Assembly: GCA_003504855.1 (NCBI GenBank)
Contig: DNZD01000249.1
Location: 1-23,510, forward strand
Source of the DNA: Cytophagales bacterium
Lineage (GTDB): Bacteria > Bacteroidota > Bacteroidia > Cytophagales > Cyclobacteriaceae
Direction: 5' to 3'
DNA length: 23,510 nucleotides
In this document: positions 21,707 through 23,510 of the stretch, piece by piece
How the letters are laid out: each line of letters begins with the position of its first letter
Position numbering within the stretch: the first letter of the stretch is position 1
Position numbers and translations under genes: made by a program
Notes under the pieces: generated by a model
The model's database searches: none
What the model was told of the DNA's origin: nothing
What the model saw: only the letters and a program-made list of their open reading frames with translations

Positions 21707-22848
21707 GCATGAACCCGGTACAGTTCCGCTAATTTTTCAGTAGCGAAATCAATATCTGCTACGGTATTGTATTTACTAAATGAGAAGCGAACTGCACCGC
21801 GTTTAGATTCAGGATACAAGGCGCCCAGCACATGCGACCCGGTAGATGCACCACTGCTGCACGCACTTCCGCCCGAAGCTGAAATACCCTGCAGATCGAG
21901 ATTGAATAGTACCATGTCATTTTCTTCCGATGGCGGAAGACTTACGTTGAGTACGGTATACAAACTGCGCTCAAGATTAGCTGAGTCGCCATGGAAGGAA
22001 ACACCGGGTATGGCTTGCTTCAGGTTATTGATCATCCTGGCTTTCAATCCGGTGATATGCTTTTGATGGTCATCCATTTCCCGATAAGAGATTTCAAGCG
22101 CTTTGGCCATGCCAATGATTCCATATACATTTTCGGTGCCCCCGCGCATGTTGCGTTCCTGAGAGCCACCATGGATGAATTGGTGGATTTTTTTGTCTTT
22201 TCGGATATACATGAATCCCACACCCTTGGGGCCATGGAACTTATGGGCACCCGCAGTAAGTCCGCATACAAACAGTTCTTTCATGTTGTGGCGATAATGC
22301 CCCATGGTCTGCACGGTATCGGAATGGAAAAATGCCTGATGCTTTTCGCAAAGCTCGCCTACCCGCCGGATGTCTAGTAAGTTCCCGATTTCATTATTGG
22401 CGTGCATCAGAGAGACCAAGGCATTGGGATACAGCTTCAGCAGTCGCTCGAGGTCAGTAAGGTTCACATGACCGTTTTCATCCAGGGCCACATAGTGCAA
22501 TTCGATTTCGCCGGCTTTTGCCATTACCTCCAGGGTATGCGTAACTGCATGGTGTTCGATGGGTGTAGAGATAGCATGCTTGATGCCGTAGGTCTGAATT
22601 CCGCTTATGATCAGGGTATTGTCTGCTTCTGTGCCGCCGGAAGTAAAGATGATTTCACCGGGTGTGCATTGTAGCAATTCAGCAATTTTTTTTCGGGATG
22701 ATTCGATCGCGGCCCGCACTTTGCGTCCATGGGCGTGGGTGGAGGAAGGATTGCCGAAGTCTTCCAGCATAAAAGGTTTCATGGCTTCGAAAACCTCCGG
22801 ATCCAATGGGGTGGTAGCGGCATTGTCAAGATACACACGCATAGACAT
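21703..22848 (-). CDS. Cysteine desulfurase (NifS/IscS-type)
   Basis: This PLP enzyme takes sulfur from cysteine as a persulfide for Fe-S clusters, tRNA thiolation and related uses. The 381-residue product has the class V aminotransferase signatures: YLDNAATTPLDP (6-17), FGNPSSTHAHG (31-41), TSGGTEADN (69-77), EHHAVTH (98-104) and PLP-binding Lys203 in AHKFHGPKG. The mobile-loop Cys330 in ASGGSACSSG accepts the sulfur. Length and motifs fit; whether it acts as IscS, NifS or a tRNA-thiolation enzyme is not clear because no iscU or thiolase gene is adjacent. ATG 22848 is used; ATG 22842 is a possible alternative. A perfect -7 box (22865-22872) overlaps the stop codon of the upstream glmM-like gene. 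Confidence 0.94.
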   Translation of the reverse strand: MSMRVYLDNAATTPLDPEVFEAMKPFMLEDFGNPSSTHAHGRKVRAAIESSRKKIAELLQCTPGEIIFTSGGTEADNTLIISGIQTYGIKHAISTPIEHHAVTHTLEVMAKAGEIELHYVALDENGHVNLTDLERLLKLYPNALVSLMHANNEIGNLLDIRRVGELCEKHQAFFHSDTVQTMGHYRHNMKELFVCGLTAGAHKFHGPKGVGFMYIRKDKKIHQFIHGGSQERNMRGGTENVYGIIGMAKALEISYREMDDHQKHITGLKARMINNLKQAIPGVSFHGDSANLERSLYTVLNVSLPPSEENDMVLFNLDLQGISASGGSACSSGASTGSHVLGALYPESKRGAVRFSFSKYNTVADIDFATEKLAELYRVHA

Positions 22849-22864
22849 CTGAATTGGGTGGCTG

Positions 22865-22872
22865 CAAAGTTA
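22865..22872 (-). promoter_or_regulatory. -7 promoter box for the cysteine desulfurase gene (TAACTTTG)
   Basis: TAACTTTG matches TAnnTTTG exactly; its first three bases are the TAA stop codon of the upstream gene. It is 16 bases before the ATG, giving a leader of about 12 bases. No -33 TTTG is visible. Confidence 0.45.
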
Positions 22873-23509
22873 AGCTTTCACAATGGCTTTTATATCAGCG
22901 ATCATGCGTTGCGCGAGGGCGTCTGCTTTTTCTGCGTCGCGCGACTCAGCATAGATGCGGATGATAGGTTCCGTGTTGGACTTGCGCAGGTGCACCCATT
23001 CTTTTTCCTTTTCAAAGTCAATTTTAACCCCATCAATGGTGCTCACCTTTTCCTTTTTGTATTTGGCCTGAATTTGGGACAACACCTCGTCCACATTAAT
23101 AGCAGGTGTTAATTCAATTTTATTCTTGGAAATAAAATAAGGCGGATAGCCAGCCCGCAGCCTGGAGGCTTTCTTTTTTTGTTTTGCGAGGTGGGTCAGA
23201 AACAAGGCGATTCCGATCAGGGCATCGCGGCCATAGTGAAAATCAGGTACGATAATTCCGCCATTACCCTCACCACCGATGACTGCCTTGGAAGACTTCA
23301 TGGCATTGACCACGTTCACTTCGCCTACGGCAGCAGCGGTGTATCGACCACCGGCTTTTTCGGTGACATCGCGCAGGGCCCGTGATGAAGAGAGATTTGA
23401 TACGGTATTTCCTTTGCGCTTGCGCAGGATATAATCGGCCACTGCTACGAGTGTATATTCTTCACCAAATGGCTTTCCGTCTTCCTGAATCAGAGCCAGG
23501 CGATCTACA
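22870..23509 (-). CDS. glmM: Phosphoglucosamine mutase (GlmM-type), 3' part; start beyond right edge
   Basis: The frame is open to the right edge, so only about the last 212 residues are seen. The visible part starts at VDRLALI, the end of the metal-binding DPDVDRL loop of alpha-D-phosphohexomutases. It continues with the sugar-binding loop GGEGNGG and the phosphate-binding loop RKSNTEPIIRIYAE near the C-terminus. The RxSNTEP form with an N in place of G is, from memory, usual for Bacteroidota members annotated as GlmM. The enzyme turns glucosamine-6-phosphate into glucosamine-1-phosphate for UDP-GlcNAc and thus peptidoglycan. A phosphomannomutase role cannot be excluded without the N-terminal half. 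The GTG at 23442 is internal, not the start. Confidence 0.88.
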   Translation of the reverse strand, partial: VDRLALIQEDGKPFGEEYTLVAVADYILRKRKGNTVSNLSSSRALRDVTEKAGGRYTAAAVGEVNVVNAMKSSKAVIGGEGNGGIIVPDFHYGRDALIGIALFLTHLAKQKKKASRLRAGYPPYFISKNKIELTPAINVDEVLSQIQAKYKKEKVSTIDGVKIDFEKEKEWVHLRKSNTEPIIRIYAESRDAEKADALAQRMIADIKAIVKA

Positions 23510-23510
23510 T

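Noticed and set aside
1..23510. CRISPR array, tRNA, rRNA, insertion sequence or phage genes
   Set aside because: No regularly spaced long repeats, no cloverleaf or rRNA-like stretch, and no transposase, integrase or phage protein is visible; the genes are ordinary chromosomal ones.

Overview
The window looks like chromosomal DNA of a Bacteroidota bacterium, probably of the Cytophagales type (lineage is inferred from protein style only, with no marker gene). GC content is moderate. Several genes carry the Bacteroidota -7 box TAnnTTTG directly before the start codon, and few have a recognisable Shine-Dalgarno site. The gene order purH-mreB-mreC-mreD-mrdA-rodA is, from memory, typical of the phylum. 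I see no rRNA, tRNA, CRISPR array, insertion sequence or prophage. Almost all of the window is coding; the longest gaps are about 150 bases.

Layout, left to right. (1) 2-415: the end of a Crp/Fnr-type regulator, then a YceI-family gene with a perfect FNR-type box between them and a strong terminator after it. (2) 1214-2620: a 2Fe-2S ferredoxin (minus) and an unrecognised proline-linker protein (plus), divergent with only 21 bases between start codons. (3) 2621-11702, all minus: methionine-type aminotransferase, omega-amidase-like hydrolase, purH, then the rod-shape operon mreB-mreC-mreD-mrdA-rodA with 4-base start/stop overlaps. (4) 11781-15989, all plus: thymidine kinase, recO, a THUMP RNA methyltransferase and a protein made of four PAS domains with no output domain. 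(5) 16039-18609: an OmpR-family two-component system (minus) and a secreted DUF1573 protein (plus). The gap between them carries four helically phased direct repeats and a perfect 17-base inverted repeat. (6) 18678-23510: secreted DUF1080 protein, Rossmann/DUF2520 protein, CoA-transferase, cysteine desulfurase, and the 3' half of a GlmM-type phosphoglucosamine mutase that runs off the right edge.

How the genes work together. MreB/C/D, PBP2 and RodA form the elongasome that builds lateral peptidoglycan, and GlmM at the far end makes a precursor for the same wall. The aminotransferase and amidase are a plausible pair for keto-acid amination with glutamine and removal of the resulting alpha-ketoglutaramate. 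The rest is mostly housekeeping: purine synthesis, thymidine salvage, recombination, rRNA modification and sulfur transfer.

I found no convincing new defence or mobile system. The most interesting signals are regulatory: the FNR-type box matched to the recognition helix of the adjacent regulator, the phased repeats in front of the two-component operon, the promoter boxes that imply leaderless mRNAs, and the promoter-over-start-codon arrangement of the ferredoxin pair.
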